Assembly: GCA_027604705.1 (NCBI GenBank)
Contig: JADHYV010000039.1
Coordinates: 62,001-126,000 of the forward strand
Length of the DNA stretch: 64,000 nucleotides
Source of the DNA: Allomyces arbusculus
Lineage: Eukaryota; Blastocladiomycota; Blastocladiomycetes; Blastocladiales; Blastocladiaceae
Reading direction: 5' to 3'
Shown: piece by piece, positions 24,801 through 36,057 of the stretch
Numbering within the stretch: the first letter of the stretch is position 1
Layout: the number at the start of each line of letters is the position of its first letter
Made by a program: the position numbers and the translations under genes
Notes under the pieces: generated by a model
What the model was told of the DNA's origin: nothing
The model's input: the letters and a program-made list of their open reading frames with translations, nothing else
Database searches by the model: none

Positions 24801-26306
24801 GTTCTCTTCCGAGTCCATGGGATTGAGCGAGTTGTCCGTGGGCTGCGTTGCCGGCGGCACCATTTCCACAGCTGGCGCCGTGACGCGGTGCGTCGTGAAG
24901 GTCTGCTGGAACAGCTTGTCGACCGCATACGCAAACGCGCGCCCGTCCTCGGCGTCAATCGGCGTGCTGATCGAGAACCATGACGCAAGCGCCTCAAAGT
25001 CGTGGATAAAGTCGCTTGACTTGGGGTTTTTTCTGGGCAGTGAGATACTAGTGGGCCGGACCCAGTCCACCTTAATGGATCAGTCGGCGACCAGATTGCG
25101 CAGGAAACCGAAGGCAAAAAGGCTCCACGCACCGCAACGGCAACGACCGCTCGAGCTCTTCTTGAACAACAGTCGCCAACCGCTCCAAATCCGTCGAGAT
25201 CAAGTGCTGCCGTCGAAAACAACCGAGGGTGAACAGCGTGAGCAGACACAACAAGGGGACTGCACGCACGGACCTTGATGCGGGAAAAGAACACGTCAAA
25301 GTCGCTGCGGTTGCGCTGGTTCTCAGCAAGACACTTGACGTAGTGCCGCAAATCGTCCAGCTTGACGCATGGCGGTTCGTGATCCTTTTCCTAGTTGTTT
25401 CAAAACAGCTTTAGTCCATTTCATCCCCCGACAGAGTACGCTAGCTCGTTTCGGACCTTCTTGCCCTTGGCTCGTGGTGCCGCTTCTTGGTGAGCGTGCA
25501 GTCGATCGTACCGCTCAGCTGCGTCAATCAAGTCGCTCGTGATCTCCTCGGACCGCTGCAGGATTGCAGGTCGAAACTTGGAAAACACGGCGTCGTCAAT
25601 CGTGATTTTGCGAAACCGGTCGAGGAGCATGTTGCGCTTCTCCGTGAGCTGCAAGATTCGGTCGCGGTAGAACGTGACCAGCGTCGGCACGAGCTCGGCG
25701 TCGCTGAACTGCTTGGAGATTTGGCCAACGTGCTCGATCTGAACACATCACAATTTAGCGTCGGGTTTCACGAAAAGGCGGCCGCAGAATCAACTGCCAG
25801 CAAGCGTACCTCGCGCTTCATACGATCTGCGCCCATCGGGAAGCGCGATGGCGCCGAAATGGTGCACACCTCCTCGAGCTTCGCGTCGCGCAACTCCTTG
25901 TAATGGTTTAATGCCCTACATCACTCAAATCGCTATTTCTATCAACTCCACCCATTGGCAAGCCCGTTTGGCGGAAGCAAAAGCACGCACGCGACTTTCT
26001 GAACAATCGCCGGACGGAATTTGCGGTGGTCTCCCTTGACGCTCGCCTCTTTGATCCGCATCGAGTACAAGTGGTCGAGATCGCGCCGCATCTGTCATAA
26101 CGAGGTCGAGTCGAGCAGGTTGATGAGCGGGTTGATGAGCGGGTCGATGAGCGGGCTGTCTTCAACCAGTCAATTCGGTCGACAACGAGGAGAGTCTCGC
26201 TCACCCGCTCAATTTCCTTGTCAATCGACCCCAAGTCGTCGATGCGGTCAAGGTCCTGCGTCGACGACGAATGGGTGTTGCCGAAACGTTGACTTGCACT
26301 CTCCAT
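18897..26306 (-). CDS. Very large coiled-coil protein, possible CCDC162-like ciliary protein
   Basis: A gene of about 7.4 kb with roughly 17 exons and a product near 2,000 residues. Checked 5' exons are 26306-26205, 26091-25991 and 25915-25810; checked 3' exons are 20064-19225 and 19160-18897; between lie blocks near 25741-25437, 25070-24618, 24578-24249, 23900-22690 and 21930-20552. Helical, charged segments dominate, e.g. KLEEVCTISAPSRFPMGADR, RQQILHDLYESEVQLNERK and WDKSRAEDRRVVRNKFIYVS. Residues of the 840-base exon form a long coiled coil (ELKQVMSKLKSMYTLKDRTS). The ILHDLYESE block and layout recall animal CCDC162, conserved with cilia, but this is memory-based. The ATG at 26306 is tentative; the frame stays open upstream. 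An unknown coiled-coil scaffold is the alternative. Confidence 0.5.
26116..26151. repeat. 12-base tandem repeat, three imperfect units
   Basis: On the plus strand the unit is close to TTGATGAGCGGG, repeated three times with single changes. In the model it lies inside the first intron (26204-26092) of the coiled-coil gene. Read as protein on the minus strand it would give the periodic IDPLINPLINLL, but that frame meets a stop before the next exon. Confidence 0.8.
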
Positions 26307-26675
26307 GCTGACAGTCGGGCGGTCGTGGTTGGCCGAGCGTGAACGCAGCCGTCGGGCCAGGTTGATTTTGGTGCCGAAATCAGAGTATGGCTGCAACGGG
26401 CCGCTAATCTCGTCGTATATCCACTGCGCTGCTGAACGTTGGCAAAGCGTATTGAATGATTGTTTTGCAGCTGGTTATGTATTGTGGGGTTGCAGGTTGG
26501 AAAGTCCCAGAATGGACAGGGCCGCATCAGGACAGCATCGTCTGATCAGCGTCATTTTGTGTTTCAGCCAGCCGGACAGCAATCAAGCCCATAGCAACGA
26601 ACCCGAAACTTGCGCAAAGGCACAGAAAAAACGAGGAAGAATGCATTGCGACAAAAGAGACAGACCAAACCCCCA
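26307..26675. promoter_or_regulatory. 5' region of the coiled-coil gene and end of SRC1/HEH gene
   Basis: The minus frame is open from the chosen ATG to about 26440, reading WIYDEISGPLQPYSDFG and then KINLARRLRSRS, which looks coding. An additional 5' exon of the coiled-coil gene is therefore likely here, but its start and splice sites could not be settled. Confidence 0.35.
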
Positions 26676-29081
26676 TCACGCATCACCAGCGTCCGACGCG
26701 GCGCCCGCTCCCGCTGTGGCCCCCTTAGCACGCCGCTGGAACTTCTTCAGCGAGTTGAACCCAATCCACTGCCAACTATCCATGATCTCGCCACGGTGCT
26801 TGGACGTGATCAGCCGCACGTTCGGGTCCTTGGCCAGGTTGGCCTCGACACCCGCCCAAATTGTCTCCCACTGCCGCGGCCCGACCGCATTTCCGAGCTC
26901 CTTGCCAAACAAGTCGCGCAAAGCGACAATCCCCAGAAACGCCGGCTCCTGCTGTTGCGCGTCGTCGCGCGCAATCTGGTCCTGCTCCACGAGCAAGTCG
27001 AGCACCTGGTTGGTCAAGTCCTCGATCTGGCCGCGACGCCAGAGTCGCTGGTGGTACCGGCGGCGCAAAACGAGACCCACGATCCCGACGGCGACAGCAC
27101 CCACGAGCGCGGGCCACCACCGGAGGACCCAGGCGCGCGCTTCGCGACGTACGCGACACGACAGCGGGAACGTCGGGTCCGTGACGGTGATCCATACCTG
27201 GCCTTCAAACTCGTCGTCGTCGCTGAGCAGTGCCGGGTCGTCGTTGTGCGCGTGCACGCCGTCACCGCGCAACTGCACGCCAGGGATCGTTTCGGAGAGT
27301 AGGTCGGCAACGGCTTGCGGCAGGTAGACCGCCGTTTGCTCGGGCGACCACCGCAATGCATGCGCGAGGGCCGGCATGACACGATCGCGCACATCCTCGA
27401 AGGGAATCCACGTGTCGTCATTGAGTTTGGAGGAAGAGGAGGAGGAGGGCGAAGACGCGCACATCCGTTCGCCGACCGTTGCGCGCAGCGACTGCACAGT
27501 CAGGGCCACGAGCGTGTCGACCTGCACGCGACGCGCCGTGTCGGGCACGCACTCGTAGTCCTGGCCAAGCGTGCCCGTGCGCCGCAGAATGTAGTCGGCG
27601 TGGCTGCACCGCACGACGCTGCCGTCTTGGCAAACGGCGTGCGCGGGGCATGGCTTGCATGTGGGCCGCAGCCGTTCGACGAGCTCGGCGAACGAAGTCG
27701 GCAGCGACTGATCATCCGTGTCGGGTTCGTGGTAAATGGCGACCGCGTGGTGCGAGCAGTACCCGGCGCGGTGCCGCGCATAAAAGTAGGTGGCCAGGGC
27801 AGCAAACATGGCGAGGTAGACGAGCTTGCGCAGAAGGCCAAGGCCCTTGTCGAGACGGTCAGGCTTTGGTTTGGGCACAGGCGGAGCCATGGCCGACTTG
27901 GCGCCCTTGCCCGTCGCGGCAGAGGCAGCGGCCGCCTGCATGGTGGACTTGCGCACAATCGATGCAGGTTTCGCAAACACAATCGCGTCCAAACTGGAGG
28001 GGCTCGCCGAACCAGGGAAGGGGGAAGTTACTTCATTGGCTGCATCCTGCTGCGCACGACGAGCGCGGAGACCCTGCGACCGCGACGCCGACAGCGCCGT
28101 CACTGGCGCTTGGTAGCGGCTTTGCGCTTGCGTAACTTGGGCGCGGGCACGGGAGCTGCCTTGCTCGCGCCGGCGGCGGGTTTCGCCCGCGCTTTGATCG
28201 TCTTCGGACGCTTGGCTGGAGGCGTAGCCGGTGCGGCGGGCGGTGCTGGCACCGCTGCCTGTTGCTGCCGACGCGCCATGGCTCGCGTCACGGCGCGGCC
28301 CGCGGACGCCGGAACTGGTGGTGCTGGTGAAGCGGGTGCCGGGATCGGCGAAGCGGGACCCGGCGTCGGTGAAGCGGGACGACGACGCTTGTTGTTGTGC
28401 GGGGGTGCTTTCGTCTGGAGAGGAAGGTGCGAAAACCAGAGATAGAGATGAGAAAACGCATTGGTGAAGCAACGGAGCAAGAAAGAGGGGACATACAGTC
28501 GGTTTACCTTTTGCAATTGCAACACGACGACGTGTTGGGGCGGAAGCCGGCTTCTTTTCCAAAACTTCCACCTCGTCATCGTCGTCGTCATCCTCGTCGT
28601 CGTCCTCCGACCAGGGCGCGCGGTCGGCAGGCGCACGGCGGATCACACGCCTCGGGGTCACAGCGCTGGCCGCATTCGTGCTCGAACCGGCAAACATGGC
28701 TGCAGCCGCGGGCGGCGGTGGCGTACTCGCCGAAACTTCCACGTCGTGCAGTCGCGCGGGTGTCACGTTGCCAATCGGCGACAGGCCCGCAGCGTCGAGC
28801 AGCGTGTGGTAGTCGCTACGCAGCTTTTCGCGGTTCGGAGCGACGTGCTCGTTCCACAGCTTGACGAGTGCCGCCTTTTTCAGGTCCGACATGGGCATCG
28901 GCACGCCGTACGCCGAGAGCCACCGGCGCAGATCCTGCTTGGTCGCGCTGTTGGCATTGAAACCGGCTAGAAAAAAAGAAAAGGGGAAATGGAACATCAG
29001 GTGGATGAGGTTGAGCGAGCGAGCGGGCGAGCGAACGGGCAAGCCAGTACCATCAAGCCAGTAGGGATTTTGGTCCATCAT
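26676..29081 (-). CDS. SRC1: SRC1/HEH (MAN1-type) inner nuclear membrane protein
   Basis: Three exons, 29081-29051, 28966-28508 and 28414-26676, give 742 residues. An N-terminal HeH/LEM-like fold (NPYWLD, DLRRWLSAYGVPMP, KKAALVKLWNEHV) is followed by an acidic run and a long disordered linker. Two transmembrane segments, LVYLAMFAALATYFYARH and WWPALVGAVAVGIVGLVL, flank a lumenal domain with CKPCPAHAVCQDG cysteines. The MAN1-Src1 C-terminal domain follows (LTNQVLDLLVEQD to GPRQWETIWAGVEANL). Such proteins tether chromatin, including rDNA, at the nuclear envelope. The part between 28.41 and 27.99 kb has two competing reading frames (see findings), so the linker sequence is uncertain while both ends are firm. 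Confidence 0.88.
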   Translation of the reverse strand: MMDQNPYWLDGTGLPVRSPARSLNLIHLMFHFPFSFFLAGFNANSATKQDLRRWLSAYGVPMPMSDLKKAALVKLWNEHVAPNREKLRSDYHTLLDAAGLSPIGNVTPARLHDVEVSASTPPPPAAAAMFAGSSTNAASAVTPRRVIRRAPADRAPWSEDDDEDDDDDDEVEVLEKKPASAPTRRRVAIAKGKPTVCPLFLAPLLHQCVFSSLSLVFAPSSPDESTPAQQQASSSRFTDAGSRFADPGTRFTSTTSSGVRGPRRDASHGASAATGSGASTARRTGYASSQASEDDQSAGETRRRREQGSSRARAQVTQAQSRYQAPVTALSASRSQGLRARRAQQDAANEVTSPFPGSASPSSLDAIVFAKPASIVRKSTMQAAAASAATGKGAKSAMAPPVPKPKPDRLDKGLGLLRKLVYLAMFAALATYFYARHRAGYCSHHAVAIYHEPDTDDQSLPTSFAELVERLRPTCKPCPAHAVCQDGSVVRCSHADYILRRTGTLGQDYECVPDTARRVQVDTLVALTVQSLRATVGERMCASSPSSSSSSKLNDDTWIPFEDVRDRVMPALAHALRWSPEQTAVYLPQAVADLLSETIPGVQLRGDGVHAHNDDPALLSDDDEFEGQVWITVTDPTFPLSCRVRREARAWVLRWWPALVGAVAVGIVGLVLRRRYHQRLWRRGQIEDLTNQVLDLLVEQDQIARDDAQQQEPAFLGIVALRDLFGKELGNAVGPRQWETIWAGVEANLAKDPNVRLITSKHRGEIMDSWQWIGFNSLKKFQRRAKGATAGAGAASDAGDA

Positions 29082-29534
29082 GGTGCCGAGCATTTGCGAG
29101 AAGTCGCGGGACGCGAGCAGCGGCGCAAAGTTGACGGCGACACGGCGCTGACGGTGGTGGAGATTTGAACTGATCAGAGGGACAAAAAGACGACTCACTA
29201 CCTCGGCCTGGCCAGGCGAGGATCAGCACAATCCAAGAGGGGGCGCAACGTTGCAGACCAACCGGAAAGGCGAAGTTTTCTGACCAACTCTCAGCAATCG
29301 CAAACGATCAGAATTTGTTATTCCTCCAACGGACTTGAGAACACCATGAACACACGGCCAAGGTCCTCGAAACAAATCGGGGTGCATACTGTCGTCCACG
29401 GCCCAAGCACAGCTCCAGTTGTGGCAGCCTGGCCGATCGCTATGGCTACGTTTGATGTATGGGCCTATGGCAAGAGAACAAGCAAGAACAACAACCAATC
29501 AACGACAACGCTCCACCCCACCGCGCCGTTCTCT
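29082..29534. promoter_or_regulatory. Upstream region of SRC1/HEH
   Basis: Holds the promoter and leader of the minus-strand SRC1/HEH gene and the 3' region of MRPL47, also minus. No gene or repeat is recognised. Confidence 0.3.
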
Positions 29535-30221
29535 TTACTGGCGGTTCTTACCACCCTTGCGCGCCGCCGCCTTGCGGTGCTTCTCCAACAGGCCAACTTG
29601 CTGCTGTTCGGCCTGGTTCATACGGCGGCCCACCTCCTTTTTCGCCTCCTCCCACGTCAACTGCCGCTCGGTGAGCACACCCTTGATGCGCGCCATCGAC
29701 TTCTTGCACTACAAGAGAGAGAGAAACGAGCAGATGTCAATTCGACCTCCGACCAACAAGGATGCCGCCGAGCTGGCAAGACGAGATGTATCGTGCCTTG
29801 ACGACGCGGTCCTTATGCAAGAATTCCACATTCAACCGCTTGGCCTCGAGCTTCTGTGTTGCGAGCAGGTTGCGTTCCTTGAGCAGCACATACCACAACT
29901 TGTGCAGGTCCTCGAACGACTTTTGGCGCAGCTCAGCAGCCTCCCATGCACGACCTACGCGATACGGCGGAAGTGGTCGCGACCGAGGTTGGTCAGAATT
30001 CAGGACGCGAGCATGCTCCATGGCAGGGCCGACCGGGAGAGAGCCGGCCACGGTAATCGGCACATTCCCATGCGAATGAGATTGACCCTACCCGCCGGGA
30101 TCTGCTCAGTCGGCACGCTCGTCTTGGTCTCGAAAAACTCTTCGAGGCCACGCGCGCACTGCGCCGAATAGCGCTGCGCACTCGGGCGAAGGCGGTGGAA
30201 CGTGCGCTGGAACAAGGACAT
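29535..30221 (-). CDS. MRPL47: Mitochondrial large-subunit ribosomal protein uL29m
   Basis: Three exons, 30221-30092, 29954-29803 and 29708-29535, give 151 residues. The mitochondrial L29 signature is clear: [39 protein letters not shown], then [13 protein letters not shown] after the second splice. The N-terminus ([18 protein letters not shown]) is basic and amphipathic, a targeting peptide. uL29 sits at the polypeptide exit of the large subunit. The first intron is 137 bases and the splice gives IPAG-GRAWEAA. The second donor may lie one codon earlier (after DR or after DRV); both keep frame. It diverges from IQGAP. Confidence 0.9.
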
Positions 30222-31072
30222 GGCCAATTGACGGGAGGACAGATGGAGGAGGACGCTGGTCGTGATCTGAGCAATCCGAGCAGCCCACGGATCAATCGCG
30301 GCTGGACTTGTGCGGGTTGGTCCAAGTCGGGGCGGCAGGTGCTTGCAAGAATCGGTGACTGGGGCGTTCACAGCGTGCTGATCGTATGAACACTGTGCGC
30401 CAAGTAATTTCGGCGCGGAAGTCGTGCTCGTTGCTGTTTCCTGCAGCGCGGTCGGTACCAGTGATTGCATTCGAGACCAAAGTCGACCTGGTGGTTGATC
30501 AAACTGCAAATCCGAATTGCGCGAGCACGCTGTAGTCACGCGAAGCACATGTTGAAGTTTGCGAGATTATTCGGCCGCGTCTCCCGGCCCCTTTAGCTTA
30601 ATTCTTTCGTTGCGGCCGCAAGCCGAGCTGAAGCGTGCGCAAAACCCGTCAACCTGCCGATATCGCCATAAATCGAGAGGAAGACTTGGCGCATTCTGCG
30701 TGATCACTGTCCGCTAACGCGCAACGCACCCGTTGTCGACCCGCCGACCTGATCGGCCGCTCTGTCTGTTCTCTCTTTGTCTCCTCGAACACGCTGGTGC
30801 TGCTGCTGTCAGCCCGCAACGCCCTCTCCACCCTGACCACCACCACTCGGCGTCCACAGCTCCTTGCTCTCCCAACCGCCCCCCGGCCTTCAATCGCACC
30901 GCGCCGTCGCGCTCGATCCCGCCCTGCCAACTTGCTGTAACCCGCTGGCCGGGTCGCCCACCGCCCTGACAACCTGCTCGATTGACGCGATACCACTCCC
31001 CGCGACCGTCCCTCCGCCCTACTTCCCCACCGCTCTGCTGCCTCCGCGCTCGGACATCGCTCCCTCGCTACC
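30222..31072. promoter_or_regulatory. Divergent promoter region, MRPL47 / IQGAP
   Basis: About 850 bases between divergent starts with no recognisable gene. The 31.0-kb end is pyrimidine-rich on the plus strand, as expected of the IQGAP leader. Open frames here (for example 30649-31713, -) overlap real exons and lack known motifs. Confidence 0.3.
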
Positions 31073-34000
31073 ATGGCCGCGTCCCCAAAGCTCTCGCCGG
31101 CGGGATCGCTCAACTCGTCGGGCTCCAACGTCTTTGTGAGCCCGACCGCCGTCGCCGGCAGCCAAGTGCACGGTAAGTCGCGAGTACTTGGTCTGTGTCG
31201 AGCTATCGGGGTATCGAATTTGACCGTGATCTGGTTGCAATAGGCGTGCACGGCCGTGTCCGGCTCGGCAAGGACGTGGACCTGCCCACATCGGCGTCCG
31301 AGGACGCAAGCGGCGCGCCCAACCAGAACCGCAGCTGGATGGACGTGAAGCGCAAGAACATTGCCGCCTACGAGTACCTGTGCCGCATCGGCGAGGCAAA
31401 ACAGTCCGGATTCGCGGGTCAACTTTCTTCGCTTTATTGGCACCGCCACCTGACGCTCCGTCTTTTGGCTAGATGGGTCGAGGCGTGTATTCAAGAGGAG
31501 CTGCCGCCGGTCACGGCGCTCGACGAGGGCCTGCGCAACGGTGTCGCGCTCGCCAAGCTCGCGCGCGCGTTCGAGCCGGAACTCGTTCGCAAAATCTTTG
31601 AAGTTCGTCGTCGCCTTGCGCATCGCGACATCCACAGGTTTTCGACGCTGACGTGACGCGCTATCACCCCTCCAGGACCCCAAGCTGCAGTTTCGACACT
31701 CCGACAACATCAACTACTGCTTCCAGTTCATGAAGAAGGTCGGCCTGCCGCCGAGCTTTATGTTTGAGCTCACCGACTTGTACGACCTCAAGAATGTGCC
31801 GAAGGTCATTTATGCGATCCATGCCTTGAGGTGCGTTCCCGGTTTTTCGTTGCTGACTCGCCGGCATGCCATTTGCTGCAACGTAATCATTCTCGATCCG
31901 CAGTCATTTGCTCGCCAAGAAGGGCATCGCGCCCAAGATCAAGGACCTGATCGGCAAGCTCGACTTCACCGAGGCCGAAGTCACGGCCATGCAGGAGAAC
32001 CTCGACAAGTCCGGCATTGTCATGCCGTCGTTTGGCAACGTCGACAAGACGCTCGAAAAGGAAATGGCGCCGCAGACCGAGGAAGAGCGCAGGCTCGAGT
32101 ACTTGCGCGCGCACGAAGACGAGATTGTGCAGTGCCAGGCCGTGGCGCGGAGGCACTTGGCGCGCAAGCGCGCCGAGGTGCGTCGCGAGGAAGTGGCCGC
32201 ACAACGTCGTGCCGAGGAAGAAGCGCGTCGGGCCGAAGAGGAGGCTCGTCGGGTCGAAGAAGAGGCGCGCGAGCTGCAGCGCCGCCGCGAGCAGGAGGCG
32301 CGGGACCGTGAAGTGGCCCGGCAGAAGCGCGAAAAGGAGGTGCTCGTGCCGGCAGCGACGGCGATCCAGGCCGCGTGGCGCGGAACGGTCGTGCGCAAGG
32401 CCCTGGCCGAACGTGATGCGCAGTTGACCGCGAACGTGCACGCGATTATTGCTCTGCAGAGCCGCGCGCGCGGGTACCTCGCGCGCAAGCACTATGCCGC
32501 GCGGCGCAACTTTTACCGCAATAACGAGGGCGCAATCGTGTCGATTCAGTCGTGGCTCAAGTCCAAGAAGCAGCACTCGGCTTACAGCAGTCTCATGAAC
32601 CTCGACAACCCGCCGTTGCCCGTCGTGGCCAAGTTTTTGCACTTGCTCGACTTGGGCGTGCACGACGTCGAGGAGGAGCTCGCCGTTGAGAACATGAAGG
32701 AGTCGGCCGTCAAGCAGATTCGCGAGAACGCGGCACTCGAGGCGCACTTGAACGACTTGGATATTAAGATTGCGCTGCTCGTCAAGAACCGCATCACGCT
32801 CGACGAGGTGGTTAAGATCTCGTCCAAGAAGCTCAAGAAGACGCCGTCCGACGAGGAAATGAAAAAGGCGGCGGCGGTCTTCCAGGTCAACTTGAAGTCG
32901 CTCGACAAGACGTCGCGCGACCGGCTCGAGGCCTACCAGAACATGTTTTACCTGCTGCAGACGCAGCCCAAGTACTTGACGCGGCTACTGTGGGTCATGC
33001 GCAACTGGTCGAGCGACGTGGTCAAGCGGTTGATCGAGACGTGTGTGCTCACGCTCTTTTCGTACGCGCAAAACGCGCGCGAAGAGTACCTGCTACTCAA
33101 GCTGCTCAACTCGGCAATTGACCTCGAGGTCCAGGACGTTGAGCATCTCGGTGATTTCGTGCAGGGCAACCCGGCGTTCATCAAGATTGTGCTGCAGTAC
33201 GTGCGCGGCGCCAAGGATCGCCAGTACTTGCAGTCGGTCTTGCAGCCGTGCGTCAAGAGAGTGTGCGACTGCACGCTCGACCTCGAGCTCGACCCCGTGC
33301 AGGTCTACAAGTTGCTCATCAAGGAAGAAGAGTCGAACACGGGCAAGAAGAGCACCAAAAAGTACGATGTGTCGCGCGAGGACGCAATCAAGGACCCGCA
33401 GACACGCGAGCGGCTGCAGACCAACTACCAGGCGCTTGAAAAGTATGTGAGCGACATGCTCGAGTCGATTATCTCGTCGCTCGGCCGCATGCCGTACGGG
33501 ATCCGGTATATTGCCAAGCAGCTGCTCGAGGCCCTGTCCAAGGGGTTCCCCAAGGAGGGCCGCGCCGAGGTGCTGCGCGTCGTCGGCAACCTCATCTACT
33601 ACCGGTACATGAACCCGGCCATTGTCGCGCCCGACGCGTTCGACGTCTACCACGACCTGATCTCGCCGCTGCACCGCAAGAACTTGTCTGAGGTCAGTAA
33701 GATGCTCAACGTGATTGCGACGGGCAAACAGCTCGACTCGCACCTCGAGTTTGCTGAACCCTACGTGCGCCGTGCATCGCAGCAGTTCCTCAAGTTCTTG
33801 GAAATGGTGACCAACGTGCCGGCGCCCGAGGTGCAGCTAAACATTGACGGGTACTCGGACGCGGCACGCACGACCAAGCCAGTGATTTACGTGTCGCCCA
33901 ACGAAATTTTTTCGATGCATGCGACGATTCACCAGCACATGGAGGAGGTGTGTGGCGACCCGGACGACCCGCTGCACAAGGTGCTCGACTTTTTGGGCAC

Positions 34001-35077
34001 GCCGCCGTCGTTCCAGCAGGATAAGACGGGCCCGGAAATTTCGCTGACGCTGATGCCGCGGTTTGCCGGGTCGGGCGACGCCGACAAGAGCAACGACTAC
34101 GAGCTGCGCCGGCTCTACGTGGCGACCAAAAAGCAGCTGGTCCTGGCGATTCGCGTGCAGTCGAACGCGACCAACTTGCTCGACCTGCTCGAGTGCCCCG
34201 CGACCGACCGCGAGGAGGAGCGGTACCGCGAAATGACGGTGAGCAGCCCAACGTCGCTCTACGCGTCGGTGGCGTCGATGAACACGTCCAACACCAACGG
34301 TACCGACGCGCCGCCCGCCGAGTCGTTTGCGCAGTTCAAGCGCGGTGTGCTCGAGGCCATGGCACGGCTCGAATCGGCATCGCTCGTAACGCGGCACGAC
34401 AAGTACGCGTCGATGATGGCGTCGATTGTGCAGGATATTCGGTGCAAGCACCGCCGGCGGATGCAGATGCAGCTCGAAAAGGCGTCGCTCGAAACCACGC
34501 TCGGCACGCTCAAGGGCAAGCACGACTTCCTCGTGGAGCAAGAAAAGTCCTACATGGATTACATCAACGCGTGCATCCAGCAACTCACAGCACACCACGG
34601 GTCCAAGAAGCGGCGCACGCTCATGCCGTTCAGTCGGCACGCGCGGCACGTGCGCGAGCTCGAGCGCAAGAACAAGGCAGTGCCCAAGTTTGGGTCGTTC
34701 AAGTACTCGGCCAAGGAGCTCATGGATCGTGGCGTCATTGTCTCGATCGAGGTCGACGAATTGCCGAGCAAGCTCTACGACCGGCTCAATGTCACGCTGT
34801 CGTCGGACGAGCAGGGCGTGTTCGATGTCGAGTGTACGTTCAGCGCGCTCGGGTACTCGGCAGCCGAGCACGATTCCGTCAAGCTCGAGGAGCTGCTGGC
34901 GCTGCAGTTTGAGAACAAGACCGAGACGCAACTGTTTGACGGCAGCGTCACGGTCAACGTCAACTTGCTCATCTACTTTATCAACAAGAAGTACGCCGTT
35001 CACAGCTGGCACGCCTGGATCTTGCGTGGGACCCACACTAACGCTCTTTGCCATTCTCATCAAGGTTCTACGCATAA
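31073..35077 (+). CDS. IQG1: IQGAP scaffold of cytokinesis
   Basis: Six exons: 31073-31172, 31244-31403, 31473-31602, 31676-31830, 31904-34990 and 35065-35077, for 1,214 residues. Domains in order: one calponin-homology domain for actin (NIAAYEYLCRIGEAKQW, ACIQEELPPVT, DNINYCFQFMKKVGLP), an Arg/Glu-rich helical stretch with about three IQ motifs (AIQAAWRGTVVRKAL, ALQSRARGYLARKHY), the RasGAP-related domain (VGNLIYYRYMNPAIVAPDAF) and the RasGAP C-terminal domain. The final exon codes only the last few residues, INKKFYA then stop. As in other IQGAPs the GAP-related part should bind Rho-family GTPases rather than activate hydrolysis. It anchors the contractile ring (S. pombe Rng2, yeast Iqg1). 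Confidence 0.96.
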
Positions 35078-36057
35078 AGGACTGGAAGTGCGCGCGGATC
35101 GGGGCCAGCAGGGGGAGGGAACTTGTGCATTGGGAACTGGGGCGATAGAAGCAATCCAATTAATTGTTTTCGCTTATGAGAACATGTGTCTCTGCGCGCT
35201 GTCATCGACGATGTCGCAAAAGTGACACGCTTCCTTTGAAGCTCGTGTTTTGTTGGGTGCATGCGCACTTTTACCTTTCTTAACTCGCGTCGTCCAGCTT
35301 CCTGACAAGGGCTGCGCTTGCTCTCGCTGCTTGGACAGTCATTTTGCCCGCGCTTTTGGGTTTTACTCTCGATTCGTTGTTGCTGCACCAACCGAGACCC
35401 ACTCGAAGCGGCGTGCTCTGTGCCAAACAAGTCTGTATCCCTCCACTCGCCGTGGCCCAGCCAGTGGTCTCATGACGGATCTAGGCCAATTGTCGGCCTT
35501 GATTTCCTATCAGGCACGAAGGCTGCCAGACTTTTGCACCTGAGCCCGTGATTGTGGACGTGCCAATCAACATCAACGAGCTGGGTCCAGTCGCTGCTCG
35601 TCCGCGAAATGGCATGGACGCGGCGATTAACCGCGACGTCTCTTGGCACCGCGGTAGCACTCGCGAGTGTGACAGCGCGTTGTTACCACTTGACTGCTCT
35701 GACCGTGCTTCCTCGGCTCATCACGAGTGTGCTGGTCCCAGCACTTTTTTGCCAAACTATTGCAGCACGAGACGCGGGTGCTCTCACATGACGTCGAATA
35801 CGCGAATGACGAGTTTCCAGCACTTGCCTGCGTCAAGAGCGTCAATGTCGGAGCCAAGACGTTGCATTTGCATGCCGTTACGGCCAGTTCGGTGCACGTG
35901 CGCGACCTTTTTGATCTGTCGGAAACTTACTAACGCTCCGCGATTTCAAGGCTAGAAACTTTGAGAGCTAGGTGGATGGCATGGACGTGCTCAAGCTTGT
36001 ACACCGCGACAGCCATCCTGTCTTTGAATATCTTTGAAGCAGAGGCTTGGCGACAGG

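Noticed and set aside
26116-26204. A possible frameshift in the coiled-coil gene near IDWLK / DSPLIDPL
   Set aside because: A 113-base GT-AG intron (26204-26092) closes the frame without any frameshift.
26305-28445. Long plus-strand open frames opposite SRC1/HEH
   Set aside because: Antisense shadow; the minus strand has transmembrane segments and the MAN1-Src1 C-terminal domain.
30649-31713. A 354-codon open frame on the minus strand over the IQGAP start
   Set aside because: Antisense to well-supported IQGAP exons; composition mirrors the sense codons.
33837-35159. A 440-codon antisense open frame across IQGAP
   Set aside because: Mirror of high-GC sense coding sequence with no family resemblance.
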